Positions 9,088-18,032 of a DNA stretch of 58,055 nt are shown here, in pieces (position 1 is the first letter of the stretch; each line of letters opens with the position of its first letter). The stretch comes from Lysobacterales bacterium (GTDB lineage Bacteria > Pseudomonadota > Gammaproteobacteria > Xanthomonadales > SZUA-36): positions 8,251-66,305 of the forward strand of contig WVWV01000042.1 in the NCBI GenBank assembly GCA_011773845.1. The letters are read 5' to 3'. The notes under the pieces were generated by a model. The model saw only the letters and a list, made by a program, of their open reading frames with translations, was not told the DNA's origin and did not search any database. Both the position numbers and the translations under genes were made by a program.

Positions 9088-9894
9088 TCACTCGCTGGCG
9101 TAAGCGGTGATGATGTAACCGCCCGATTTCGAGTCGTGCTCCAGATCGAGCAGCTTGTTTTTCTCCATCTCTTCCAACAGCAAACCGAACGAGCGGAACC
9201 CGTGATAGCTCTCGTTGAAACCGGGCTTGCGGCGCTTCAGGGCCTGTTTGACCATCGAGCCCCACACCTTCGACTCGTCCCCGCGTTCGCTGAAAATGTC
9301 GTCCAGGGTCTCGAGCACCATCACGAAAGCCTGCTGGGCGCGCTCCTCCATCTTGCGGGCGGCGCCATCGCCGTTGCCTTTCTTGGCCACGGTCTTTTTC
9401 TTCTTCGGCTTGCGTCGATGCGCCTGGCGCACGATGTCCTCGTAGTAGATGAACTCGTCGCAGTTGGCGATCAGCAGGTCCGAGGTGGATTCCTTGACGC
9501 CCACGCCGATCACCAGCTTGTTGTTCTCACGCAGCTTGGAGACCAGCGGCGAGAAATCCGAATCGCCGCTGATGATCACGAACGTGTCGACGTGCGCCTT
9601 CGTGTAGCACAGGTCCAGGGCATCGACCACCATGCGGATGTCGGCGGAGTTCTTGCCCGATTGACGCAGGTGGGGAATCTCGATCAACTCGAAGGAGGCC
9701 TCGTGCATGTCGGCCTTGAAATCCTTGTAGCGTTCCCAGTCGCAATACGCCTTCTTGACGACGATATTGCCTTTGACCAGCAACCGTTCGAGCACTTCCT
9801 CGATGTCGAAGCGGGCGTAACGGGCGTCACGCACGCCCAGCGCAATGTTCTCGAAATCGCAAAAGAGCGCGAGATTCTTGGTTCCGTTGGTCAT
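9088..9894 (-). CDS. NYN-domain ribonuclease-like protein with C-terminal LOTUS/OST-HTH domain
   Basis: A 268-aa cytosolic protein. Residues 7-150 form a PIN-like NYN domain (LabA/DUF88) with acidic metal-site residues Asp13 (FCDFEN), Asp85 (NSADIRM) and Asp111/Asp113 (SGDSDF). A Lys-rich linker (RRKPKKKK) near 158-166 follows. Residues 185-265 match an OST-HTH/LOTUS RNA-binding domain ending YIITAY. The known family acts on RNA, but the target here is unknown. The ATG at 9894 begins directly at the first beta strand, and upstream in-frame codons add an unrelated extension. It is divergent from srkA. Confidence 0.85.
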   Translation of the reverse strand: MTNGTKNLALFCDFENIALGVRDARYARFDIEEVLERLLVKGNIVVKKAYCDWERYKDFKADMHEASFELIEIPHLRQSGKNSADIRMVVDALDLCYTKAHVDTFVIISGDSDFSPLVSKLRENNKLVIGVGVKESTSDLLIANCDEFIYYEDIVRQAHRRKPKKKKTVAKKGNGDGAARKMEERAQQAFVMVLETLDDIFSERGDESKVWGSMVKQALKRRKPGFNESYHGFRSFGLLLEEMEKNKLLDLEHDSKSGGYIITAYASE

Positions 9895-10051
9895 GCAGAG
9901 GGTAAAGCCCCAGGTTGGACATCCTATTCTAATTGATCTGCGCCGACCTGTCTCTCGCCTTGCCGAATCCGGCGCCGAAAACCCCGGTGACCTGGCTCCC
10001 GCCCCCGGCCGGAAACCGCTATCATGCGCACTCGACCCACCCCGAAGCGGC

Positions 10052-11050
10052 ATGAATCCGAGCAGCGACGCCAGCACGCCCTATTATCGGCTCGACCCGG
10101 ACACCGTCATCCATGCGATCGAATCGACAGGGCTGGTGTGCGACGGGCGGCTGCTCGCGCTGAACAGCTACGAGAACCGGGTCTACCAGGTCGGCCTCGA
10201 GGACGGCGAGCCGGTGGTCGCCAAGTTCTACCGGCCCGGCCGCTGGACCAATGCGCAAATCCTGGAGGAGCACGCCTTCGCCCTGGAACTGGCGCAAGCC
10301 GAGATTACGCTGATCCCGCCAATGGTGTTGGGCGAGCGCACCCTTCACCATTTCGAGGGCTTTCGATTCACCCTCTTCGAGCGGCGCGGCGGACATGCCC
10401 CCGAACTGGACGACCGGGATACCCGCCAATGGCTGGGTCGGTTCCTCGGCCGCATCCATGCGGTCGGCGCGGCGCGCCCGTTCACCACCCGCCCGGCGCT
10501 GACGCCCGAGCGTTACGGTCTCGAGTCGATTGCCACCATTCGGGACGGAGGCTGGCTGCCACCCCACCTGGAAGATGCATTCGAAAGCCTGGCCAATGAC
10601 CTGCTGGTCCACATCCAGGCGGGCTATGCGCGGGCGGGCAGCACCCGAGACATCCGGCTGCACGGTGACTGCCACCCCGGCAACATCCTGTGGCGCGATG
10701 GCCCCCTGTTCGTCGACCTGGACGACTGCCAATCGGGCCCGGCCGTGCAGGACCTGTGGATGTTGCTGTCCGGTGATGCCGGGGAGATGGCCGGGCAGAT
10801 GAAGGACATCCTCGACGGCTACCTGGAGTTCCGCGATTTCAATCTGCAGGAACTGCAGCTCATCGAACCACTGCGCACCTTGCGCATGCTGCACCATGCC
10901 GCCTGGCTGGCCCGGCGGTGGGAAGACCCGGCCTTTCCCATCGCCTTCCCGTGGTTCGGCGAGCCGCGTTACTGGGAAGACCTGGTGCTCGGACTCAGGG
11001 AACAGCTGTCCCGCATGCAGGAACCGCCCATCCAGTTACCGGCGCGGTAG
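10052..11050 (+). CDS. srkA: Serine/threonine stress-response protein kinase
   Basis: A 332-aa member of the YihE/SrkA/RdoA family, aminoglycoside-phosphotransferase fold. Visible elements are the ATP-site Lys58 (VVAKFYRPGRW), the catalytic loop HGDCHPGNILW (Asp206, Asn211) and the metal Asp222 in FVDLDDC. The family phosphorylates Ser/Thr in the cytoplasm and protects against envelope and antibiotic stress in E. coli. The ATG at 10052 gives the usual SrkA length. Codons upstream of it overlap the divergent promoter region of the NYN gene. Confidence 0.93.
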   Translation: MNPSSDASTPYYRLDPDTVIHAIESTGLVCDGRLLALNSYENRVYQVGLEDGEPVVAKFYRPGRWTNAQILEEHAFALELAQAEITLIPPMVLGERTLHHFEGFRFTLFERRGGHAPELDDRDTRQWLGRFLGRIHAVGAARPFTTRPALTPERYGLESIATIRDGGWLPPHLEDAFESLANDLLVHIQAGYARAGSTRDIRLHGDCHPGNILWRDGPLFVDLDDCQSGPAVQDLWMLLSGDAGEMAGQMKDILDGYLEFRDFNLQELQLIEPLRTLRMLHHAAWLARRWEDPAFPIAFPWFGEPRYWEDLVLGLREQLSRMQEPPIQLPAR

Positions 11051-11054
11051 CCTG

Positions 11055-12803
11055 CTACCAGCCGATCCGCTCCATCAGGGCGCGGAAACGGGGGCGATCA
11101 CGCAGGGGATCAAACCACGGGCCAGCGGGCAGGTAGATCAACTGGCTGTTGCGTTGCGCGTAGGCCGCCTCCAGTTGCTCGATGGCCTCGTCATATTCGC
11201 CCAGCCCCAGGTGCACCATGGCGGTGTCATAGGGAGCCGGGGTGGCGGCGGAATACAGCCTCTCCAGCACGGACCGCGCCTGCGCTGTGTCACCGGCCAG
11301 CGCCAGGTGATAGCCATAGGTGCCGAGGAACAAGGAAGCCTGGGGGGCGAGCTCCAGCGCGGTGCGATCCAGCTCCAGCGCCCGCTCGAGGTTGCCGCGC
11401 TCGCCTTCCACCAGCGCCATTGAGAACTGCAGCAAGGGGTCGCCGGGATCGAGATCGACCGCCTCCGCGAAAGCGGTCAGCGCGTGGTCGAACTTTCGCG
11501 CCAGGAAGTAGACCTGGCCCAGGGCATGGGTGGCCACCGTACTCAGAGGATCGTGCTCGAGGGCTTTCAGCGTCGGCGGTAACGCCTCCTCGAAGCGACC
11601 CGACTCTCCGAACAACCAGGACAGGTGGATCAGGGCGCGCACGCTGCCGGGGTTCAACTCCAGCGCGCGCCGCAACTGGCGCTCGGCAGCGTCGCGGTCA
11701 TATTCCAGGTAGTAGTCGATCCCCGCCATGGCGACGTGCGCCTCGGCCAGCTTCTCGTCCAGTTGCAGGGCACGCTCGGCGGCGGCCAGGGATTCGGCAT
11801 GGATGTCACCGGGCATCACGAAGTTGAAAAACGCCTGATACTGCAGGCACAGGGCCAGTTCCGCCTGGGCCGGCGCCCAGGCCGGGTCCAGCCGCACCGC
11901 CTCGCGCATCCGTTCGACGCCCTGCGCCATTTCCTGGGGACTCCAGTTGTCGCACAGGTAACGTCCCTGCAGGTAGTTTTCGTACACCTGGGGCAGCACC
12001 TCCCGCTCGGTGCGCAGGCGGGAAGCCTCCACCGGCGTCACCTTGACCCGGATTTGCGCCACGATGGATTGCGCGACCTCGCCATACAGCGAGAGGATGT
12101 CCGTCAATTTGCGGTCGAAATTGTCCGCCCACAGATGCCGGTCGGTGCCGGCCTCGATCAGCTGCGCCGTGATCCGGACCGTGTCACCGGCCCTCAGCAC
12201 GGAGCCCTCGACGACAGCATCCACCCCCAACTCGCGGGCGATCTGGGGCACCGGTTTGTCCGAATCCTGGTAAGCCATCGCGGATGTGCGCGAAATGACC
12301 CGCAGGGCCTGGACCTTGGACAACTCGGTGATCAGCGCCTCGTGCATGCCCGCCACGAAGTAGGCCTGGCCGGGGTCGTTGGTCAGGTCCTCCAGCGGCA
12401 GCACCACGATCGAATCGATCGCCTCGGGGGCGCCTGCGGTCGTGGCCGGCCCCGCGGGCGCGCCACCCCGCTCGCGCGTCGCCACCGCGTACGCGGCGAT
12501 CGCCACCAGCGCGAGAAGGATCACTCCGTCCACCTTGCGGAACCCGCCCGGCTGGGCCCGGGACGCCACGGCCTGGCGTTCGCGGCGCAAGCCATCGGGG
12601 GTGAGCTCGAACGCCCAGGCCAGCACCAGGGCCACCGGAAAGCCGAGTACCAGCAGCACGAACACCAGGTTGGGTGTCCATTCCGGCAACGGCAGGAAAG
12701 ACATGAACACGTCCGCCACCTGCAGCACCAGCCAGCTGACGATGATGTACAGCGCGGCCACGCGATACACGTTGCGGCGTCTAAGTTCGGTGAATAGTGA
12801 CAT
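11055..12803 (-). CDS. Membrane TolB-N / TPR repeat protein (paralogue 1)
   Basis: A 582-aa protein. The N-terminal block F-x-E-L-R-R-R-N-V-Y-R-V leads into two membrane helices (about 17-38 and 47-68), closed by ELTPDGLRRE. A third helix lies near 90-105. A TolB-N-terminal-like domain (IVVLPLEDLTN to about residue 270) follows, then TPR-like repeats to the end. The DNA-binding winged helix of CadC is absent. Such proteins are annotated as TPR or adenylate-cyclase-associated, but their role is unknown. GAAGGG lies just before the ATG at 12803. Two paralogues lie at 24907-26754 and 29447-31282. Confidence 0.8.
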   Translation of the reverse strand: MSLFTELRRRNVYRVAALYIIVSWLVLQVADVFMSFLPLPEWTPNLVFVLLVLGFPVALVLAWAFELTPDGLRRERQAVASRAQPGGFRKVDGVILLALVAIAAYAVATRERGGAPAGPATTAGAPEAIDSIVVLPLEDLTNDPGQAYFVAGMHEALITELSKVQALRVISRTSAMAYQDSDKPVPQIARELGVDAVVEGSVLRAGDTVRITAQLIEAGTDRHLWADNFDRKLTDILSLYGEVAQSIVAQIRVKVTPVEASRLRTEREVLPQVYENYLQGRYLCDNWSPQEMAQGVERMREAVRLDPAWAPAQAELALCLQYQAFFNFVMPGDIHAESLAAAERALQLDEKLAEAHVAMAGIDYYLEYDRDAAERQLRRALELNPGSVRALIHLSWLFGESGRFEEALPPTLKALEHDPLSTVATHALGQVYFLARKFDHALTAFAEAVDLDPGDPLLQFSMALVEGERGNLERALELDRTALELAPQASLFLGTYGYHLALAGDTAQARSVLERLYSAATPAPYDTAMVHLGLGEYDEAIEQLEAAYAQRNSQLIYLPAGPWFDPLRDRPRFRALMERIGW

Positions 12804-12930
12804 ACCCTTCCCTGTCGTGTGGCGCCCCCGCCCTGGACAATGGCCCTTCGCCAGTCGGGCGAATGGTACCGCCGCCTTCGGGGTGGGGCAAACGCCGCCG
12901 ATGCCCGGCTCGCCGCATTGCATGAGCGCT

Positions 12931-12945
12931 TATAATCGCCGCATG
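12931..12945 (+). promoter_or_regulatory. Consensus -10 box placed for a leaderless start
   Basis: TATAAT occupies 12931-12936 and the ATG of the small 68-aa gene begins at 12943. The expected +1, seven bases after the hexamer, is therefore the A of the ATG. No good -35 box is visible. The same spacing recurs at 29435 and 44699. Confidence 0.45.
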
Positions 12946-13149
12946 CCCCGACAGCCACGCCCATCGATCCGCCCGTGGCGCGCCTCGCTGCGCGAGATGG
13001 TGCTCATCGTCGCCAGCATCCTGATCGCGTCTTTCCCGGATGCGTGGTGGGACGAGCGGATCGAGGCCCGGGCCCTGGATGAGATGCAGCTGGTGGACGG
13101 CCACCTCGAACACATTCCGGGGTTGCTGGATTCCGCAGGCGCTCAGTAG
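12943..13149 (+). CDS. Small membrane protein, probable remnant of a DUF6090-like protein
   Basis: A 68-aa ORF. Residues 17-40 (LREMVLIVASILIA, then DAWWDER) strongly resemble the N-terminal membrane anchor of a common family of single-anchor membrane proteins of about 220-260 aa (DUF6090-like). The expected extracytoplasmic part is missing: the frame stops about 30 residues after the anchor, within the tail-to-tail overlap with slyX. It may be a decayed fragment or a true small membrane protein. The perfect -10 upstream argues that it is still transcribed. The family assignment is from memory of the motif and is tentative. Confidence 0.5.
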   Translation: MPRQPRPSIRPWRASLREMVLIVASILIASFPDAWWDERIEARALDEMQLVDGHLEHIPGLLDSAGAQ

Positions 13150-13379
13150 TGCGGGGGCACCTCCTGCCCCGGGTCGGCGTCCGGGCCCGATCGGGAGCCC
13201 CGCAATTCCGCCAGCCGGGCGGACAGCTCCGCGATGTGGCGCTGCAGTTCGGCGATCTCGCGGTCCTGCCGAGCCACCACCTCGTTGAGTTGCTGGCTGA
13301 GGGCATCGTGGAAAGCCAACTGGCTCTCGACCTCGGCCAGGCGCTCCCGGATGCGGCGAAGGTCAGTTGTCGTCGGCAT
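13143..13379 (-). CDS. slyX: SlyX family protein
   Basis: A 78-aa protein, nearly all coiled coil from residue 7 to 60, with the typical SlyX phrases VESQLAFHD and LNEVVARQ and the C-terminal PPHY. The SlyX function is unknown. It is found across Gammaproteobacteria, which helps place the organism. Its 3' end overlaps the convergent 68-aa gene by seven bases. Its start overlaps the end of the upstream hydroxylase by 17 bases, suggesting co-transcription. Confidence 0.9.
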   Translation of the reverse strand: MPTTTDLRRIRERLAEVESQLAFHDALSQQLNEVVARQDREIAELQRHIAELSARLAELRGSRSGPDADPGQEVPPHY

Positions 13380-14067
13380 CCGTCGCGGGGCCTGCCGGCG
13401 GCGGCTTCCACAGCTCCGCGCGGGTGCCGAACAGCCAGTCCCCGATGGGGTAGGTGATGTTGAAGTTGCAGCGCGACATCAGCTGCGGGTCGTGGTGCAC
13501 GCGGTGCAGGCGGCGCAGCCGCTGCACGCCGGGCAACCGCCCCACCCGCGAGGCCGGTTCGCAATGGTAGGCGAAATGCAGCCATTCGTAATTGAGGAAA
13601 TAGGCGAAACCGGTCGCCACGGACAACCAGGCCACGTTCGGGCTGGCGAACAGGTACAGCAGCAGCCACATCGGCAACGCCATGGCGCCCAGGAAGAACA
13701 GGATCAACAGCGGAGGGAACAGCACGGCCCGATAATCCCGCGGGCCATCGAATGCCATGGCCTCGCGGGTGAAAAAGCGGTGGTGCTGAAGGGTGTGGCG
13801 GGTGTAGATGCTGCGCAAGCCACGCCAGGGGCGGTGCATGGGGCCCCGATGCCCCCAGTACTCGGCGAGGTTGGCGTACAGGAATACCGCGGGCAGGGCC
13901 AGCCACTCCCATGCGGATACCGCCGACAGCTGGGCCAGGCATCCCCCCACCACCGCCAGCGTGGCCACGCTGGTGAACACCAGGTGGGCGCGCCCGCTGT
14001 AGCGCGGCGGGATCTCCGTGCCGCGATAGGCGGCTCGGAAGGCGTCGACTTCGGCGGGCCGGGCCAC
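13363..14067 (-). CDS. Sterol desaturase / fatty acid hydroxylase family protein
   Basis: A 234-aa integral membrane di-iron enzyme. The His clusters are HRGPMH (73-78), HTLQHH (91-96), HFAYH (164-168) and HRVHH (188-192), the eight-His arrangement of the ERG3/CrtZ-like superfamily. Four membrane segments surround them. Members hydroxylate or desaturate lipid carbons with O2, but the substrate cannot be read from the sequence. The start is GTG at 14067, nine bases after the stop of the dienelactone hydrolase, so the pair and slyX form one operon. Confidence 0.88.
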   Translation of the reverse strand: MARPAEVDAFRAAYRGTEIPPRYSGRAHLVFTSVATLAVVGGCLAQLSAVSAWEWLALPAVFLYANLAEYWGHRGPMHRPWRGLRSIYTRHTLQHHRFFTREAMAFDGPRDYRAVLFPPLLILFFLGAMALPMWLLLYLFASPNVAWLSVATGFAYFLNYEWLHFAYHCEPASRVGRLPGVQRLRRLHRVHHDPQLMSRCNFNITYPIGDWLFGTRAELWKPPPAGPATDADDN

Positions 14068-14076
14068 CGGCTTACC

Positions 14077-14820
14077 TCAATCGGCGAACACCTCCTGGAA
14101 CACCATGCGCATGTGCGCCCAGGAGGTCTCGTCCGCCAATGGATCGTACCTCAGCGGCAAACCGAACTTTTCGCCGTTGGAGGTGGCCTTGGGGTTGCTG
14201 AAGCCATGCAGGGCGCCGGGTAACTGGACCAGGTAGTAGTGGGCCCCGGCCTGCTGCATGGTCTCCTCGAAGCCCGCGATTTCCTCGGCGCTGACGAAGG
14301 TGTCGGCCTCGCCGTTGTACACCGCCACCCGGGTGTGCATCCGCTCCACCCCCGGCACCTGCGCCAGGCCCAGGGAGCCATGGAACGAGGCCACCGCGTC
14401 CAGATCGGAGCCGACCCGAGCCATGTGCAGCACCACGCCGCCGCCGAAGCAGAAGCCGATGGCGCCGGTCTTGGCGGCGTTGACCGTGGGATGGCCCTTG
14501 AGCGCCTCGAGCGCCGCTTCGAACCGCGCGCGGCCGGCCTCCATGTTCTCGAGCACGGAGGTCATGAGTGCGCCGGCCTGGTCGGGGTGTTCCGCGGTCT
14601 CCCCCTCGCCGTACATGTCCACCGCCATCGCGGTGTAGCCGAGCTCCGCCAGCATTTCGGCACGGTGGCGGGCATACGCGTTGTTGCCCCACCACTCGTG
14701 TACCACCAGGATACCCGGGCGCTCACCCTCGATGTTGCCATCCCAGGCCATGTGGCCCTTCATGGTGACATCACCTGCTGAATAGGTGACTTCTTCCGTA
14801 CGTAGATTTGCTCCGCTCAT
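14077..14820 (-). CDS. Dienelactone hydrolase family protein
   Basis: A 247-aa cytosolic alpha/beta hydrolase. The catalytic triad is Cys124 (GFCFGGG), Asp173 (GEADTF) and His205 (ALHGF). HEWWG at 41-45 carries the Glu that activates the Cys in dienelactone hydrolases. The ATG at 14820 was chosen because GGGGAG precedes it by seven bases; earlier in-frame codons lack one. Substrates of this broad family vary, so the name should not be read as proof of aromatic degradation. Confidence 0.9.
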   Translation of the reverse strand: MSGANLRTEEVTYSAGDVTMKGHMAWDGNIEGERPGILVVHEWWGNNAYARHRAEMLAELGYTAMAVDMYGEGETAEHPDQAGALMTSVLENMEAGRARFEAALEALKGHPTVNAAKTGAIGFCFGGGVVLHMARVGSDLDAVASFHGSLGLAQVPGVERMHTRVAVYNGEADTFVSAEEIAGFEETMQQAGAHYYLVQLPGALHGFSNPKATSNGEKFGLPLRYDPLADETSWAHMRMVFQEVFAD

Positions 14821-15052
14821 GACCGCGCTCCCCAACAAGATTTCCGTTAACCCTATTCTAAGCATGCGCCTGCCGCCGGGACAGCGCCGGCCGTTTGCCG
14901 CCCACACCGGATCAGTTACACTCGCTACTTCCCGATGCGGCCGCCATGCGCACCCGTGGTCCCAGAACCCGGCTCCGCGGCCTGGCTTGCATTGCGGCAC
15001 ACCGAACCCCACCCATGGTGGGTATGAGACAGAATTTACAGGAATCAAACCG

Positions 15053-15457
15053 ATGGATGAAGCCAGCCAGAACCCGGAAATCCGCATGGATGCGGAGCAA
15101 CTCGCCCGCGAGGACGTCTTCACCGACAGCCGCATCGGGACCATCCGCCGGCTCACGCCGGTCACGGCGGACGGTGCGGACGACCCGAGCCGGCCCATTC
15201 AGTACGTGGGGTCCACCCAGATCCTGACGCCGGCCGGCCCGCTGCCGATCTCGTTCGAGATTGCCGCGGGTTCGCTGCAGGAGGCGGTCGACGGCTTCGG
15301 CGATGCGGCCAAGGCTGCGGTCGAGAACACCATGGAGGAACTCAAGGAGCTGCAACGACAGGCAGCCTCGTCCATCGTGGTGCCCAAGGCCGGCATGGAC
15401 CCCGGCGGGCTGGGCGGCGCTGGTGGAATGGGTGGTGGCAAGATCCACCTGCCCTGA
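15053..15457 (+). CDS. Conserved protein of unknown function, Gly-rich C-terminus
   Basis: A 134-aa soluble protein with no signal peptide. A charged, predicted beta-containing middle (IGTIRRLTPVTADG, then TQILTPAGPLPISFEI) is followed by an acidic helix at about 78-115 and a flexible Gly/Met-rich tail ending GGGKIHLP. I recognise it only as a recurring uncharacterised gammaproteobacterial protein. AGGA lies nine bases before the ATG. Its last 23 bases overlap the GTG start proposed for the following cyclophilin, so the two are probably translationally coupled. Confidence 0.75.
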   Translation: MDEASQNPEIRMDAEQLAREDVFTDSRIGTIRRLTPVTADGADDPSRPIQYVGSTQILTPAGPLPISFEIAAGSLQEAVDGFGDAAKAAVENTMEELKELQRQAASSIVVPKAGMDPGGLGGAGGMGGGKIHLP

Positions 15458-16313
15458 GCGAAACGCGCCCGGCACTGCCCGGCTGCTGGCGCTGAGCCTC
15501 GCCCTGGCGGCACTGGCGGCCTTCGGCCAGGAAGTGACCTGGCGCAAGGTGGACCCTGCCAACCTGGTGCACATGACCCTGGACCAGGGCACGGTGGTCA
15601 TCGAGCTCAACCCCCGGTTCGCGCCCAAGACCGTCGCCCGGTTCAAGCGGCTGGTGGAGGAAGATTTCTACCGCGGCCTGAGTTTCTATCGCGTGATCGA
15701 CGGCTTCGTCGCACAGGGCGGCGACGAGAGCGACATCGAGGGGCCCGGACCCGATGCCGAGCCCACCCTGCCCGCGGAATTCGAACGCGAATGGGACAAG
15801 GAGCTGCCCTGGACTCGGGTCGAAAAGCAGGACATGTTCCGCGCGGAAACCGGGTTCATCGACGGCTTCGCTGCCGCTCGCGAGCGGCAGCGCGTGTGGC
15901 TGACGCACTGCCCGGGCGTCATCGCCATGGCGCGGGGTGACGAGCCCGACACCGGCCGCACCGATTTCTACATCGTGATCGGCCAGGCCCCCCGCTACCT
16001 GGACCGCAACCTGACCATCTTCGGCCGCGTGATTCATGGCATGGAGGTGGTGCAGCGCATCCATCGCGGCGAGCTGCGTGACAACGGCATCATCGCGAGC
16101 GACCTGGAGCGCACGCGCATCCTGCGCATGCGTTTCTCCGAGGACCTCGATGCCGAAGACCGCAGGGATTATTACGTGATGGAAACGACCGGACCGGAAT
16201 TCAGGCAATACCTGCAGGCAAGGCGCAACCGCGACGACCGGTTCTTCCACCATCGCCCCCCGCGGGTGCTGGATGTGTGCCAGGTTCCGATCGCCACCCG
16301 GGTGGAAAAGTAG
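15435..16313 (+). CDS. Exported cyclophilin-type peptidylprolyl isomerase
   Basis: A 292-aa protein with a hydrophobic signal-like segment (LLALSLALAALAAFG) followed by a cyclophilin domain: TLDQGTVVIELNPRFAPKTV, then FYRVIDGFVAQGGD and FGRVIHGMEVVQRI. Its role would be periplasmic prolyl isomerisation. The active-site region is recognisable, but an insertion of about 50 residues separates the GGD strand from the GVIAMARG strand. No ATG lies near this N-terminus. GTG at 15435 (or 15432) was chosen as the only plausible start that leaves a normal signal peptide, and it lies inside the 3' end of the previous gene. Confidence 0.82.
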   Translation: MARSTCPERNAPGTARLLALSLALAALAAFGQEVTWRKVDPANLVHMTLDQGTVVIELNPRFAPKTVARFKRLVEEDFYRGLSFYRVIDGFVAQGGDESDIEGPGPDAEPTLPAEFEREWDKELPWTRVEKQDMFRAETGFIDGFAAARERQRVWLTHCPGVIAMARGDEPDTGRTDFYIVIGQAPRYLDRNLTIFGRVIHGMEVVQRIHRGELRDNGIIASDLERTRILRMRFSEDLDAEDRRDYYVMETTGPEFRQYLQARRNRDDRFFHHRPPRVLDVCQVPIATRVEK

Positions 16314-16320
16314 CCCGCCC

Positions 16321-17928
16321 TCAATCCGCGCCCAGCTCCACCCCCGCTTCTTCCCGCACGTCGTAGCCACCGAGGTGCGCGGCGACTCGCCAGACGTGGT
16401 GCGCCACTCGCGCCAGCCAGCGCGCACCCGCCATGCGCTGGTTGGTCTCGGCAATGCTGAGATCCTGTGCCACGGCCTCGGCGATGGCCTGCGACCGAAA
16501 CGCGGCGGTGCTGTCCTGCAGGCGCCGGGCGAATTCACCGGCCCGCCGGTAGGTGTCCTCACCGATGCGCCCCCCTGGCCTGGACTGGATCTCGGCGCAC
16601 AGGGTTCGGAATTCGATGACCTGCGGCTTGAGGGCCTTGTCCCGGCCCAGCGCGGTCACGCGGTCGCGCTGTTCCAGGCGGTGATACAGCCGCCGCAGGT
16701 GATCGAGTGCGTGGATGGCGACCCCCACCCGTGGCTGATAGCGGCCCCGCTCACCCGCCGCGTTGAGTTGGTCGAGGTAGTCGCGCGCATCCCCGAGGTC
16801 CTGCAGCACCACGCCCACCGGGATGCCCTCCGGCGGGCCCCGGTCGATCAGCGCCCGGCCCACCCACTCCAGCAGGTAGTCGAACGCGTCCGCCAGCGTG
16901 GCCTCCAGCGCCGCAGCCGCGGCGACCGGCTCCTGCAGCAGCCGCTTGTCGAGCCGGTAGGCCAGGCTCGACTGCCGCGCAGGCACCAGCCGCTCCATCA
17001 GGCGTGCGAACGGGCTTGCCAGCGGCACGCCCGCCGCCAGCGAGGCGAAGTTGAACAGCGTGTGGAACCCGACCAGCGCCAGCTCCGGGTTGTCACCGAT
17101 GGTGGTTGGCGCCAGCTGCCCCAGCAGCCAGACATAGGGCCCCAGCAGGACCAGCGCGCCGACGGCGGTGAACAGGTTGAAAATGGTATGCGACAGCCCG
17201 GTGCGACGTGCGGCCTCGGAGCTGCCGATGGATGCCAGCACGGCCGTGATCGTGGTCCCGACATCCATGCCGATCACCATGGCCGCGGCCTGGGGGAAAC
17301 TGATGGCGCCCAGGCTGAGTGCTGTCATGGCGATCGCCACGCCGGCACTGGAGGACTGTGTTACCAGCGTGATGACGATACCCAGGCCCACCAGCAGCAG
17401 CCGGCCCAGGAAGCTGTCGGCCGGAAAGCTGTCCGGCGTGACCACGCCGCGGAACGCGCCCATGCCCTGCTGCAGGAAGTCCAGGCCGAGGAAGATCACC
17501 CCGAAGCCCGCCAGCACGCGGCCCGCATGCTGCCAGTTGCCGCGCCCGAAAATGCGCAGCACGGCGCCCGCGAATACCACCGGCAGCGCGGCCGCACCGA
17601 CCTTCAGCTTGAAGCCGAATACCGCCACCATCCACCCGGTGACCGTGGTGCCGAGATTGGCGCCGAACACGATGCCCAGCGCCTGCGGGAAAGTCAGCAG
17701 GCCCGCCGCCACGAAGCCCACGGTGGTCACGGTGGTTGCGCTGGATGATTGCAGCACGGCAGTGGCCACCGTCCCGGTCAGGGCGCCCGTGGCCGGGCTG
17801 TGGGTGAAGCGGGTCAGCCATGCATGCAGGGCATCACCCGCCATGGCCTTGAGGCCATCGGTCATGATGACCATGCCGATCAGGAACAGGCCGAGGCCGC
17901 CCAGTGCCGTGAGTAATTGCGAGGTCAC
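16321..17928 (-). CDS. Na/Pi cotransporter family protein (NptA/YjbB-like)
   Basis: A 535-aa protein. Residues 1-320 hold two inverted membrane repeats, each with the sodium-site motif QSSSA (Gln60 and Gln191). Residues 330-530 form a cytosolic PhoU-like helical domain. The family moves phosphate with sodium, often as an exporter in bacteria with the PhoU extension. The start is GTG at 17928. It lies downstream of the cation:proton antiporter on the same strand with a 104-base gap, so co-transcription is possible but not certain. Confidence 0.9.
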   Translation of the reverse strand: MTSQLLTALGGLGLFLIGMVIMTDGLKAMAGDALHAWLTRFTHSPATGALTGTVATAVLQSSSATTVTTVGFVAAGLLTFPQALGIVFGANLGTTVTGWMVAVFGFKLKVGAAALPVVFAGAVLRIFGRGNWQHAGRVLAGFGVIFLGLDFLQQGMGAFRGVVTPDSFPADSFLGRLLLVGLGIVITLVTQSSSAGVAIAMTALSLGAISFPQAAAMVIGMDVGTTITAVLASIGSSEAARRTGLSHTIFNLFTAVGALVLLGPYVWLLGQLAPTTIGDNPELALVGFHTLFNFASLAAGVPLASPFARLMERLVPARQSSLAYRLDKRLLQEPVAAAAALEATLADAFDYLLEWVGRALIDRGPPEGIPVGVVLQDLGDARDYLDQLNAAGERGRYQPRVGVAIHALDHLRRLYHRLEQRDRVTALGRDKALKPQVIEFRTLCAEIQSRPGGRIGEDTYRRAGEFARRLQDSTAAFRSQAIAEAVAQDLSIAETNQRMAGARWLARVAHHVWRVAAHLGGYDVREEAGVELGAD

Positions 17929-18032
17929 CGCCGATGTCCAACGCCGTAGCCGTGATCTAGCTTACACGCCACGGCCGCGGGGATCACGGTGGCGCTGCCG
18001 GGCGCCGGGGCATGGGCGCCGCGGCCCTCCGC

